36,989 nt of DNA from Crocinitomix sp. (GTDB lineage: Bacteria; Bacteroidota; Bacteroidia; Flavobacteriales_D; Crocinitomicaceae). Below are positions 17,334-24,835 of the stretch, piece by piece. A program made the position numbers and the translations under genes. Under the pieces are notes generated by a model. The model was given only the letters and a program-made list of their open reading frames with translations. It did no database searches and was not told the origin of the DNA. The stretch lies in assembly GCA_013138735.1 (NCBI GenBank), contig WTCE01000095.1:1-36989 (forward strand), given 5' to 3'. Numbering within the stretch: the first letter of the stretch is position 1; every line of letters begins with the position of its first letter.

Positions 17334-18059
17334 ATGAAACAAATCATGCAAAATTACACCCCAACCGACCATTTGGTTTGGAAAACACTTTTTGAACGAC
17401 AACGCTTGAACTTAGAAACAAAGGGCAGTGAGATTTACTTGAACTGTTTGGACAGAATGGAACCTGTTATTAACGCCAATTCCGTTCCCTCTTTTGACGC
17501 CATAAATGAATGGTTTAAAACTTCAACCGAATGGGATATTGTTGTGGTGCCCGGATTGATTCCTGTCGAAGACTTCTTTGATTTATTGGCCAATAAACAA
17601 TTTTGTTCCTCTACTTGGTTGCGCACAATGGAGCAATTGGATTATTTAGAAGAACCGGATATGTTCCATGATACTTTTGGTCACATTCCGCTTTTAGCCG
17701 ATCCTACTTTTTCTGAATTTGCACACCGCTTTGGTCAATTAGGCCAATCCTTTAAAGGAGACACGTTAGTGTTGAATCAATTGCAACGATTGTACTGGTT
17801 CACCATTGAATTTGGTTTAATTCAAGAGCAAGGCATTGGAAAAGTTTACGGTGCAGGTATTATTTCTTCATTTGGTGAAACGAATCGGGTAGCCGCAAAA
17901 AATTGTAATATTCTACCTTTTGACATTAATACCGTTTTGAAAAAGGTATTTCAAAATGATGTTTTGCAAGAGGATTACTTTTTAATCGAGTCCTTGGAAG
18001 AATTGAACGAAGCTTTGCTACATGCAAGTGTTAAATTGGCTCGGAAAATTGAATATTAA
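17334..18059 (+). CDS. phhA: Phenylalanine 4-monooxygenase (phenylalanine hydroxylase)
   Basis: This 241-residue monomeric-type enzyme hydroxylates phenylalanine to tyrosine using O2, tetrahydropterin and non-heme iron in the cytoplasm. The iron ligands are all visible: His112 and His117 in FHDTFGHIPLL and Glu159 in YWFTIEFG. It lacks the N-terminal ACT regulatory domain of animal enzymes, as bacterial members do. The ATG at 17334 is used; a second Met follows at codon 5. Expression is probably controlled by the Tyr-codon attenuator upstream. The pterin-recycling partner phhB lies about 5 kb downstream at 23311 on the same strand. The stop codon (18057-18059) overlaps the stop of the convergent lipoprotein gene (18056-18058). 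Confidence 0.96.
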   Translation: MKQIMQNYTPTDHLVWKTLFERQRLNLETKGSEIYLNCLDRMEPVINANSVPSFDAINEWFKTSTEWDIVVVPGLIPVEDFFDLLANKQFCSSTWLRTMEQLDYLEEPDMFHDTFGHIPLLADPTFSEFAHRFGQLGQSFKGDTLVLNQLQRLYWFTIEFGLIQEQGIGKVYGAGIISSFGETNRVAAKNCNILPFDINTVLKKVFQNDVLQEDYFLIESLEELNEALLHASVKLARKIEY

Positions 18060-18610
18060 TACCTGAGATCGAATCGACCATCAGTAATCTCTAAGGTTGT
18101 TCCGGTTGGGCAATCAGAATTTATAAGGGTCATTTCAAAAGTGCCTGATATGATATCTAACTCTTCGTCGAGGTGGGTAATATTGATATTACCAAAATTT
18201 GACTGGTCGTGGTAAAAAGTACACATACTTCCATACCCATTATACCCGTCATAAGTATCTGTTTCCGAGTACATACTATATTCACCAGTTCCATCAGTTA
18301 TGTATGCTCTAAACCGTACATCCTCAAACTTATCCTCTTTTGTTTCACGAGTACCTTGTGTTCGAAACAGTCTTGTTTCTTCATTAAATCCTGCCCAGAC
18401 TGCTGCTACACCTCCAAAAGCAAAATCAACATGTGGTACAAATGGCTCTCCATTAATATAGCAGCCAAAAGTATTTTTACCTTCTTGAGTGGCCTCAGGA
18501 AGTTGAACAACAGGTTCTGGATCTGGTTCCATAGATGGTTTATTGCAGGAAAACATGAAGAATAGGATTCCCAAAAAGTTAACTAAGGATAAGTGTTTAT
18601 TTCCGTTCAT
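18056..18610 (-). CDS. Lipoprotein, second copy of a tandem pair
   Basis: This 184-residue protein has a signal peptide and lipobox (FMFSC), so it is an envelope lipoprotein. A Pro/Glu-rich spacer after the lipid anchor leads to the motif LPEATQEGKNTFGCYINGEPFVP, shared by many Bacteroidota lipoproteins (DUF6252-like, from memory). The rest is beta-rich and ends in ITDGRFDLRY. It is closely similar over its whole length to the gene at 18625-19179, which precedes it by only 14 bases, so the pair is one operon from tandem duplication. The function is unknown. Its stop codon overlaps that of phhA. Confidence 0.85.
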   Translation of the reverse strand: MNGNKHLSLVNFLGILFFMFSCNKPSMEPDPEPVVQLPEATQEGKNTFGCYINGEPFVPHVDFAFGGVAAVWAGFNEETRLFRTQGTRETKEDKFEDVRFRAYITDGTGEYSMYSETDTYDGYNGYGSMCTFYHDQSNFGNINITHLDEELDIISGTFEMTLINSDCPTGTTLEITDGRFDLRY

Positions 18611-18624
18611 TCTTTATTCTGGGA

Positions 18625-19179
18625 TTAATATCTGAGGTCGAATCGACCATCAGTGATTTCCATTATTGTATTTGTCGCACAATCAGGATTTACTAAAGTG
18701 ATTTCAAAAGTGCCTGATACAATGTCTAACGCTTCATCAAGGTGGGTGATAGTAACTAGGCCATAATTCAGAGTATCATGATAATAAGAGCAAATAGTGC
18801 CGTATCCTACATATCCACGATATTCATCTGTCACAGAATGCATATTATATTCACCAATACTATCAGTAATGTATAGCTTAAAGCGTACATCTTCAAATTT
18901 ATCGTCAAACGTTTCGCGTGTTCCCTGTGTACTGAAAAGTCGTGTTTCTTCGTTAAAACCCGCCCATATAGCAATTGGCCCACCAATCGTAAAATCTACA
19001 CGTGGTACAAAAGGCTCCCCATTGATATAACACCCAAAAGTGTTTTTTCCCTCTTGAGTTGCTTCAGGAAGTTGCTCAACAGGATCAGGTTTTGGTTCGA
19101 TTGGCGGTTTATTGCAAGCAAACATGACGGATACAATCCCCAATAGGCCTAATAAATATATGTTGAATTTTCTATTCAT
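18625..19179 (-). CDS. Lipoprotein, first copy of a tandem pair
   Basis: This 184-residue protein has a signal peptide and lipobox (VMFAC). It carries the same LPEATQEGKNTFGC motif and GEPFVP segment, and the same terminal ITDGRFDLRY, as its downstream neighbour; the two have identical length and align without obvious gaps. Differences concentrate in the middle (for example AVWAGF versus AIWAGF, and the loop before EFxxT). The start at 19179 gives a standard lipoprotein signal peptide. A divergent 167-base region separates it from the hydrolase gene at 19347; I see no clear promoter in it. The function is unknown. Confidence 0.85.
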   Translation of the reverse strand: MNRKFNIYLLGLLGIVSVMFACNKPPIEPKPDPVEQLPEATQEGKNTFGCYINGEPFVPRVDFTIGGPIAIWAGFNEETRLFSTQGTRETFDDKFEDVRFKLYITDSIGEYNMHSVTDEYRGYVGYGTICSYYHDTLNYGLVTITHLDEALDIVSGTFEITLVNPDCATNTIMEITDGRFDLRY

Positions 19180-19346
19180 TTTTTATCTTGGGTAATGATT
19201 CTTTCATACTAAGATAAACAGTTTGGATTAAAAAATCGTATAATCAGCTATTCTTCTTAGAATTCACTAGTTCTAAAATGAACGACTCAATTTCCAAAGT
19301 AGGGGTAATCAAGACTTATTTCGTCAATCATATAACTACTTAATTT

Positions 19347-20396
19347 ATGAAATTGAATCACCTTATTTTACTAACGTTTTCCTGTTTACTAATAGTCGCC
19401 TGTAATAAAGCGCCGGATGTAAGTTCTGAAATGAGTGAAACCTTTTATTTGCGAAACAACGGTGCAGATATGCCCGTTTTTGTTCGTGGAAATGGTGAAT
19501 CGAAAGTGTTTGTTCTTTTATTACATGGTGGACCGGGTGATGGTGGTTTAAAATATCGTGGCCATACTTATTCAGATTTATTAGAGGATGAATACGCCAT
19601 GGTTTATTGGGATCAAAGACATCAAGGTAATTCGCATGGACATATGAAAGATGAAGACTTTACCATTGACATGATGGTAGAAGACACTTATGCACTTGTT
19701 CAATCTTTAAAAGTACGCTATGGCGAAGACATCAGCATCTTTTTAATGGGACATAGTTGGGGTGGAACTTTAGGCACAGCTTTTATGTTAAAGGATGATT
19801 ATCAGCACGAAGTTAATGGATGGATTGAGGTAGATGGCGCGCACGATTTCCAATTAATGAATAGAGAAATGATTCGGATGATTAATACCATTGGCCAAGC
19901 AGAACTAGATGCTGAGCATCACAATACTTTATGGACTGAAATCATAGAATATGCAAATAGTTTAGACACTAATAATATCAGTTTTGATGAAACCATTCAA
20001 CTGAATTCGTATGCAGGTAGAATTGAAGCACTATTGGATCAATTGAATGAAAAAAGTCAATCAAATTTAGGCGATTTAGAGCTTAACTTTACTGGCCCGA
20101 ACAACCCCTTGGCTGCAGACATCAATGATTTACAATTACCCAGTAGTTTTTATGATGAATTAATCAACTATTCGGCTACACCATTACTCCATAAAATCAC
20201 AGCACCGACCTTATTACAATGGGGGAAATTTGATTTTAAAGTACCTCCTAAGGTTGGTGAAATAACATTTAATGAAATCAGTTCTACCGATAAATTTTTA
20301 AAGATCTATGGACAATCTGGCCATTCGCCAATGCGCTATGAACCTGCCCTTTTTGTTGCTGATATGATTGGATTTATTGAGCTCTATAAGAACTAA
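19347..20396 (+). CDS. Alpha/beta hydrolase lipoprotein (proline iminopeptidase-like)
   Basis: This 349-residue protein has a lipobox at Cys19 (IVAC), so it is a lipid-anchored hydrolase. The alpha/beta hydrolase features are the oxyanion motif HGGPG at 60-64, WDQRHQGNS, the nucleophile elbow GHSWGG with Ser137, and a C-terminal SGHSP that should supply the catalytic His. HGGPG plus WDQRG-like segments are typical of proline iminopeptidases and related hydrolases; here RHQGNSHG replaces the usual RGxGxS. The substrate is unknown; a peptide or ester hydrolase at the envelope is likely. A paralogue of nearly equal length lies at 22258. Confidence 0.9.
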   Translation: MKLNHLILLTFSCLLIVACNKAPDVSSEMSETFYLRNNGADMPVFVRGNGESKVFVLLLHGGPGDGGLKYRGHTYSDLLEDEYAMVYWDQRHQGNSHGHMKDEDFTIDMMVEDTYALVQSLKVRYGEDISIFLMGHSWGGTLGTAFMLKDDYQHEVNGWIEVDGAHDFQLMNREMIRMINTIGQAELDAEHHNTLWTEIIEYANSLDTNNISFDETIQLNSYAGRIEALLDQLNEKSQSNLGDLELNFTGPNNPLAADINDLQLPSSFYDELINYSATPLLHKITAPTLLQWGKFDFKVPPKVGEITFNEISSTDKFLKIYGQSGHSPMRYEPALFVADMIGFIELYKN

Positions 20397-20479
20397 TCTT
20401 TGACTTACAAATTCATGTAAAAAGTTCTCACTTCTGCTGATATTCGTATATTCACTCTTGAATTCAAATAGATGGCCGA

Positions 20480-21438
20480 ATGAAATTATTCTTGACAAAA
20501 AAAACTGTTATCGTTTTAATGCTTAGCTTTTTAAGCTATTCGCTATTTGCCCAAGATCAGTTTATTTCTATCGCACCAAAAGTAACCAATGATGAAACAG
20601 GCAATCCTCTTAAGGACGCTATCATAACTACATTTATAGACGACAGTTTCTTTCGTTCAGACACATCAGCGTCCAACGGCAAAGTAAATGATATTAAAAT
20701 TCCCGTTGGAGCTACTTATTAGGTAATTATCGAAAAACTGGGTTACGTTTCTAAAATGGCGCTTCTTGATGCCCATTTACCCAGTGATCTTCCGGTAATG
20801 GGGAAATTCCGTTCAAATTTCATGTCAGCTTATTTAAAGAATGTGATGCTGGAAACTACGCTTTCATGAAAACCGAACCGTTAATCAAATTCAAATTTCA
20901 TTCTTCGGGGAACTTGACATGGGACAAGGATTACCAAAAAATGATGATGAAAAAGGTTGAGCATGCTAAATATGCTAATCTTTCTCCTGAGGATCACGAA
21001 ACCTTTTCAAGCAATTATTTTGGAGGAATGGAGCAAATGGAGTTTCAGAAGTTTAATGTAGGTTTAGCAATGCTTTTGAAGGCTAAAGAAATTGTGGACT
21101 GTCCTTTTGTTTTAGACAAGATTGAGGAATGTGAAACAAAACTGCAAACAGCTTATGACAGTTTTATAACAATGGGCGATAGTTTATATAATGCTGAAAA
21201 ACATAAAGAAGCTAATGCCGCATATAGACAGGCGAGTGACTTAAAGCCAAAAGAAAAATATCCATTTAATCAAATGGTTGAGATCCAATACAGAAAAATA
21301 ATTCTTAAAGCAGATGAATGCTTTGCGGATAAAGATTACGAAAAGGCTCTTAAATACTATGATCGTGCCATCAAACTAAAGCCGTATGACGATTCATTTG
21401 AGAAAAACCACAAGAAATGTCGGAGAAAAGTAAAATAA
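20480..21438 (+). pseudogene. Broken gene for a secreted TPR protein (in-frame TAG and -1 frameshift)
   Basis: The 5' part (from ATG 20480) encodes a signal peptide ending LFAQ and a beta-rich, carboxypeptidase-regulatory-like region, and stops at TAG 20720-20722. The same frame then continues with a sensible sequence (VIIEKLGYVSKMALLDAHLP) up to about 20840; CAG to TAG would explain the stop. Near 20839 the coding continues in the -1 frame (ECDAGNYAFMKTEPL), the long remainder of which runs to 21438 and has TPR-like helices (YNAEKHKEANAAYRQASDLKPKEK and YEKALKYYDRAIKLKP). The join falls on T TTA AAG (20833-20839), a perfect -1 slippery pattern, but a lost base explains it equally well. With two lesions I call it a pseudogene. 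ORFs 20480-20722 and 20866-21438 are its fragments. Confidence 0.75.
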
Positions 21439-21663
21439 CATTCAAAGATGTGATTTAATTAATCGCGAACACAAAAGCCCCTACCCTACCTAACCTGCTC
21501 GTTTTCAGCATCAAACTTTCAAGCCAAATCAAGCCAATTTTTTAAGCATTTTAATAATTGGAAAAAAAATTAAAGATTGATAGGGGGGTATTATATCTCA
21601 TGCGACTTTATTATGAAAGTGATCTCGCAAGGATATCTATTCACAATTAGAAAAATTAAAACA

Positions 21664-22254
21664 ATGAAAAAAATCAGTCTCATATTGCTTTTAATCGGAA
21701 TCAATTTTTCGGTTAATGCACAATCAGATTTTTTGGAACAAAAACCAATTAGCATAAGTTATTTTGGGCATTATTATTTGCACCCTGGTTTAAAAATTGG
21801 AACGCAATACGATTGGAAAACTTGGGAGAAAAGAAAAGAGCGTAAAAAAAGAACTATTGTTAAAACAAAAAGTCTTTTTATAAGTCCACAAATTGGATTT
21901 TATGTTCATCCAAAAAACCACGCAGGTTTATTGGTGAATGTAGATTTTGGTTACCAGCGCATAAAGGATAAACATGGCTTTTATCAAGCTTATTCGATTG
22001 GCTTAGGTTATATGACGCAATTCAATTCTGGAACAACCTATGTTGGCGAATCGGATGGCTCAATCACTGCAAAAAAATGGGCATCTCGTGCTTATTTCAT
22101 GCCGTCTCTAAATTTAGAATTAGGCCAGCAAATCAATGATAAAATAGGATGGTATGTAAAGGGCACTTTAGCCTCAAAGCTGTTTTACAATACAGGCGTT
22201 TCAGCCGAAACATTTTTGGAATTAGGAATGAAGTTTAACCTTGGAAAATTTTAA
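21664..22254 (+). CDS. Outer-membrane beta-barrel-like protein
   Basis: The frame is open upstream from 21577, but the ATG at 21664 starts a standard signal peptide (MKKISLILLLIG, ending NAQ), so I use it; 197 residues result. The mature protein alternates aromatic and polar residues in strands and ends in LELGMKFNLGKF, with a C-terminal Phe as in many outer-membrane barrels. A basic patch (KRKERKKRTIVKTK) is near residue 60. The specific function is unknown. Three bases separate it from the hydrolase gene, so the two are cotranscribed. Confidence 0.75.
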   Translation: MKKISLILLLIGINFSVNAQSDFLEQKPISISYFGHYYLHPGLKIGTQYDWKTWEKRKERKKRTIVKTKSLFISPQIGFYVHPKNHAGLLVNVDFGYQRIKDKHGFYQAYSIGLGYMTQFNSGTTYVGESDGSITAKKWASRAYFMPSLNLELGQQINDKIGWYVKGTLASKLFYNTGVSAETFLELGMKFNLGKF

Positions 22255-22257
22255 GCT

Positions 22258-23304
22258 ATGTTAGGGAAAATTGGAAGTTTATTAGTTTTTGTGGTCTTGA
22301 TTTTAGCGTCTTGTCAAAAAGAGCCAGCTGTAAGCACACAAATGGAAGAGAGTTTTTATATCAGAAATGGTCAAGCAGATATTCCAGCATTTGTTTATGG
22401 AAATGGTGCATCAAAAGTTTTTATTTTAGTTGTACACGGAGGTCCTGGAGGCAATGGTTTAGAATATAGAGGCGGAACCTATTCTGAACAATTAGAAGAG
22501 AAATATGCCATGGTCTATACGGATCAAAGACATCAGGGAAATTCACATGGTCATTTAAGTGAGGGTGATATTACAATTGATGCAATGGTAGAAGATCTCC
22601 ACCTGACCGTTAAAACGTTGAAAGCGCGTTACGGAAATGATATTAGCCTATTTATGATGGGACATAGTTGGGGAGGTACATTGGGAACGGCTTATATGAT
22701 CAAGGAAGACTATCAGCATGAACTCGCTGGTTGGATTGAAGTGGATGGCGCACATGATATTCCGCTTTTAAACATTGAATTAATTAAGATGATTCAAACG
22801 ATTGGAGCTGAAGAAATAACTGCTGGAAATAATATATCGGACTGGAATGAAATGATTGATTTTGTTACAGCAATTGACACCAACAATATTACGAGTGATC
22901 AAAGTGGTGTAATGAACGCTTACGGTCATAGTATTGAGGATTTACTGTCTCAACTGCACCACTCTGATGGCGCTTCAGCAGGAATATTGACTTCGCTTTT
23001 TCTTCCCCCAAATAATCCAGCAATATCTAGTCTATCTGGAATACAATTACCGCAAGCGTTTATGAATGAAGTGGAAGCAAAAGCAATGACGAATGATTTA
23101 CATAAAATCACGATCCCAACTTTATTACAATGGGGAAAATATGATTTTGTAGTTCCACCGGCGTTGGGTTACTCGGCTTTTGATAATATTAGTTCAGCGG
23201 ATAAATATTTAAAGATTTATGAGCACTCGGCGCACTCACCAATGAACAATGAACCCGACTTGTTTGTTGCTGATATAGTAAGTTTTATTGAAACACATAA
23301 ATAA
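22258..23304 (+). CDS. Alpha/beta hydrolase lipoprotein, paralogue of 19347
   Basis: This 348-residue protein aligns with the 19347 product without gaps through the first 140 residues: lipobox Cys19 (LASC), HGGPG at 60-64, DQRHQGNSHGHL and GHSWGGTLGTAY with Ser137. The C-terminal SAHSPMNNEPDLFVADIV carries the likely catalytic His. It begins 3 bases after the barrel gene and ends 6 bases before phhB, so it lies in an operon with both. The pair differs most between residues 165 and 245, the lid region of such hydrolases, which may mean different substrates. Confidence 0.9.
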   Translation: MLGKIGSLLVFVVLILASCQKEPAVSTQMEESFYIRNGQADIPAFVYGNGASKVFILVVHGGPGGNGLEYRGGTYSEQLEEKYAMVYTDQRHQGNSHGHLSEGDITIDAMVEDLHLTVKTLKARYGNDISLFMMGHSWGGTLGTAYMIKEDYQHELAGWIEVDGAHDIPLLNIELIKMIQTIGAEEITAGNNISDWNEMIDFVTAIDTNNITSDQSGVMNAYGHSIEDLLSQLHHSDGASAGILTSLFLPPNNPAISSLSGIQLPQAFMNEVEAKAMTNDLHKITIPTLLQWGKYDFVVPPALGYSAFDNISSADKYLKIYEHSAHSPMNNEPDLFVADIVSFIETHK

Positions 23305-23310
23305 AAAATA

Positions 23311-23547
23311 ATGGATTGGATTATAATAGAAAACCGCCTTGTAAAAACATATAAGGATGAAAGTTTTTCAAGCATTATTGAAAAATTAAATGTCCTTGCA
23401 AAAAAGGCTGATGAACTAAAACATCATCCCGATTTTACAGTATTGGAATACAATAAAATTCGCTTTGAATTGTGGACACATTCAGCGAACGCAGTCACCG
23501 CCGCAGACTATAAAATGGCAGAAATTATAGATACTCTTTTTGGTTAG
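23311..23547 (+). CDS. phhB: Pterin-4a-carbinolamine dehydratase
   Basis: This 78-residue protein matches the PCD family, which dehydrates 4a-hydroxytetrahydrobiopterin and so recycles the cofactor of phenylalanine hydroxylase. The active-site pattern is visible: His38-His39-Pro40 in ELKHHPDF, a Tyr-x(n)-His with His57 in LWTHS, and Asp66 in TAADYKMA. At 78 residues it is slightly shorter than the usual 95-105 because the N-terminus is short. It pairs functionally with phhA at 17334 although they are about 5 kb apart. It is the last gene of the 21664-23547 operon and precedes a strong terminator. Confidence 0.92.
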   Translation: MDWIIIENRLVKTYKDESFSSIIEKLNVLAKKADELKHHPDFTVLEYNKIRFELWTHSANAVTAADYKMAEIIDTLFG

Positions 23548-23551
23548 GGAG

Positions 23552-23570
23552 TGACACCTCCATGGTGTCA
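23552..23570. other. Perfect 7-pair inverted repeat after phhB
   Basis: TGACACC at 23552-23558 and GGTGTCA at 23564-23570 flank a 5-base loop, starting 4 bases after the phhB stop. No T-run follows, so it is not the terminator itself; it may be an RNA stabilising hairpin or a protein-binding site. Confidence 0.5.
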
Positions 23571-23585
23571 GCATTTCATAGGGTT

Positions 23586-23625
23586 GCCCCGATTCGTTGG
23601 TCCGAGTCGGGGCTTTTGCTTTTTC
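23586..23625 (+). terminator. Strong intrinsic terminator after phhB
   Basis: GCCCCGATTCG at 23586-23596 pairs with CGAGTCGGGGC at 23603-23613 (11 pairs, one G-T) around a 6-base loop, followed by TTTTGCTTTTT. It ends the barrel-hydrolase-phhB operon. Confidence 0.9.
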
Positions 23626-23646
23626 CCTAACTTATATTATTACAGT

Positions 23647-24378
23647 TCAAAACTCGAACGAACTATCTTCAATACTTGGCGTAAGCTCTGCAAAACGCTC
23701 TTTTATGCCAGCATAAGCTCTTAGACCTAAATCTGCCATCAAATTGGAAGATAAATCCGAATACTCTTTTAAACTCATTTGATCTTTGCTCTTCGCTTCA
23801 ATTTGAAACCCTCCGATTAATGACGTTGTTGCCAAATCAAAAACTAGCACATCTCCACGCACGTATCCTGCAGCATAAGTTTCTGCATCAATCGCATAAG
23901 GTCTGCTATTTTCTAATAAGCGATTAATCAATAAATATTTAGCGTCTAAGAATTGTTTGATTGCATTAGTACTGTATTCACTTTCTACTTTATGCCAGCT
24001 GTATTTAGCATCAATAGGATATTCATGCGGTTCTTTTTTATCGCTTAAGTCAATTTCAAAAAACTTTGCCATGTCAGCATGTTCGCGTCTTCTAGTTCCG
24101 TCCAATTCAATATCTAATGGTTCCGATAGATCTTTAAAACTCTCTATTCCAATTTGATAAACATTAGCATCCTCGAGCTCTACTGAAGCATCATTACGCT
24201 CCCAATTAATGCCGTCATTCTGGATATCCGGAGTGGTTTTAGCAATTTCATAACAAGCATAAAACTGTTCAAATTTCTCTTCGGCTTCTGTTTTGTTCTC
24301 TGCAATGAGTTCTTCAGAAGTTGGTCCACCGCAAGCAGATATCAGGGCTACAAATATAAAAAGTGTAAAAAGACGCAT
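23647..24378 (-). CDS. Lipoprotein of unknown function
   Basis: This 243-residue protein has a short signal peptide and lipobox (ISACGG), giving a lipid-anchored periplasmic or surface protein. It starts with an acidic, helical stretch rich in Glu (EELIAENKTEAEEKFEQF) and then a mixed fold with a core segment AAGYVRGDVLVFDLATTSLIGGFQ that resembles the strands of a beta-sandwich. I do not recognise a family. It is separated from phhB by the terminator, and from the next gene on this strand by 36 bases, so the two minus-strand lipoproteins may be cotranscribed. Confidence 0.75.
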   Translation of the reverse strand: MRLFTLFIFVALISACGGPTSEELIAENKTEAEEKFEQFYACYEIAKTTPDIQNDGINWERNDASVELEDANVYQIGIESFKDLSEPLDIELDGTRRREHADMAKFFEIDLSDKKEPHEYPIDAKYSWHKVESEYSTNAIKQFLDAKYLLINRLLENSRPYAIDAETYAAGYVRGDVLVFDLATTSLIGGFQIEAKSKDQMSLKEYSDLSSNLMADLGLRAYAGIKERFAELTPSIEDSSFEF

Positions 24379-24414
24379 AGTTATAAGGCATTAATTTACC
24401 ATGAAGATAAGTCC

Positions 24415-24696
24415 TTAAAAACTAATTTTGTGAATCTTGCAGAAATAATTCTCCTCACCCAATTCACAACCCCCCAACACCACTAAACCAGAATCTGATT
24501 TAGCAAAAAGTTCCTCACTTGGATAACCGTATACAATTGGCACAATGCTGTCCTTGTGATTTTTGGGACAAATTGGCCCTTTAATATCTTCCATTAAATC
24601 ATGAATTATGTTTGATTTAAAATCATCTGAATCGACATTTGGTTGAGATTCGCATGCAAGAATTAAAAAGCTGAATATGAATAAAAGGTTTTTCAT
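24415..24696 (-). CDS. Small lipoprotein with a GYP...GGC metal-binding-like motif
   Basis: The frame is open to 24741, but the ATG at 24696 starts a clean signal peptide and lipobox (LILACES), so I use it (93 residues). The C-terminal part contains CPKNHKDSIVPIVYGYPSEELF, then LVVLGGCELGEENYFCKIH. This resembles a small bacterial family of cytoplasmic proteins with CPxC...VYGYP...LGGC...C, probably zinc-binding. Here the first CxxC is CPKNH, with His perhaps replacing the second Cys. Export of this fold is unusual. The family comparison is from memory. Confidence 0.65.
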   Translation of the reverse strand: MKNLLFIFSFLILACESQPNVDSDDFKSNIIHDLMEDIKGPICPKNHKDSIVPIVYGYPSEELFAKSDSGLVVLGGCELGEENYFCKIHKISF

Positions 24697-24835
24697 ATTT
24701 AGCTGTACAATTGATGCGACTATAGGTTCAAAGTTGCTCATGACAATTCAAGATCAAAAAATGACAGTTCAGCAAAAACCACTTTTCTTATCGGCACATT
24801 AAGCTGACTATTGTATCGTGATAAAATACACACCT

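Noticed and set aside
20833-20839. Programmed -1 frameshift site T TTA AAG as a working recoding signal
   Set aside because: The upstream in-frame TAG would stop the ribosome anyway and I see no stimulatory structure after it; decay by a one-base loss is the simpler reading, though I keep the alternative under findings.
24818-24835. GTG at 24818 as the start of the TonB-dependent receptor
   Set aside because: The ATG at 24836 begins the signal peptide directly; the upstream codons add nothing typical.
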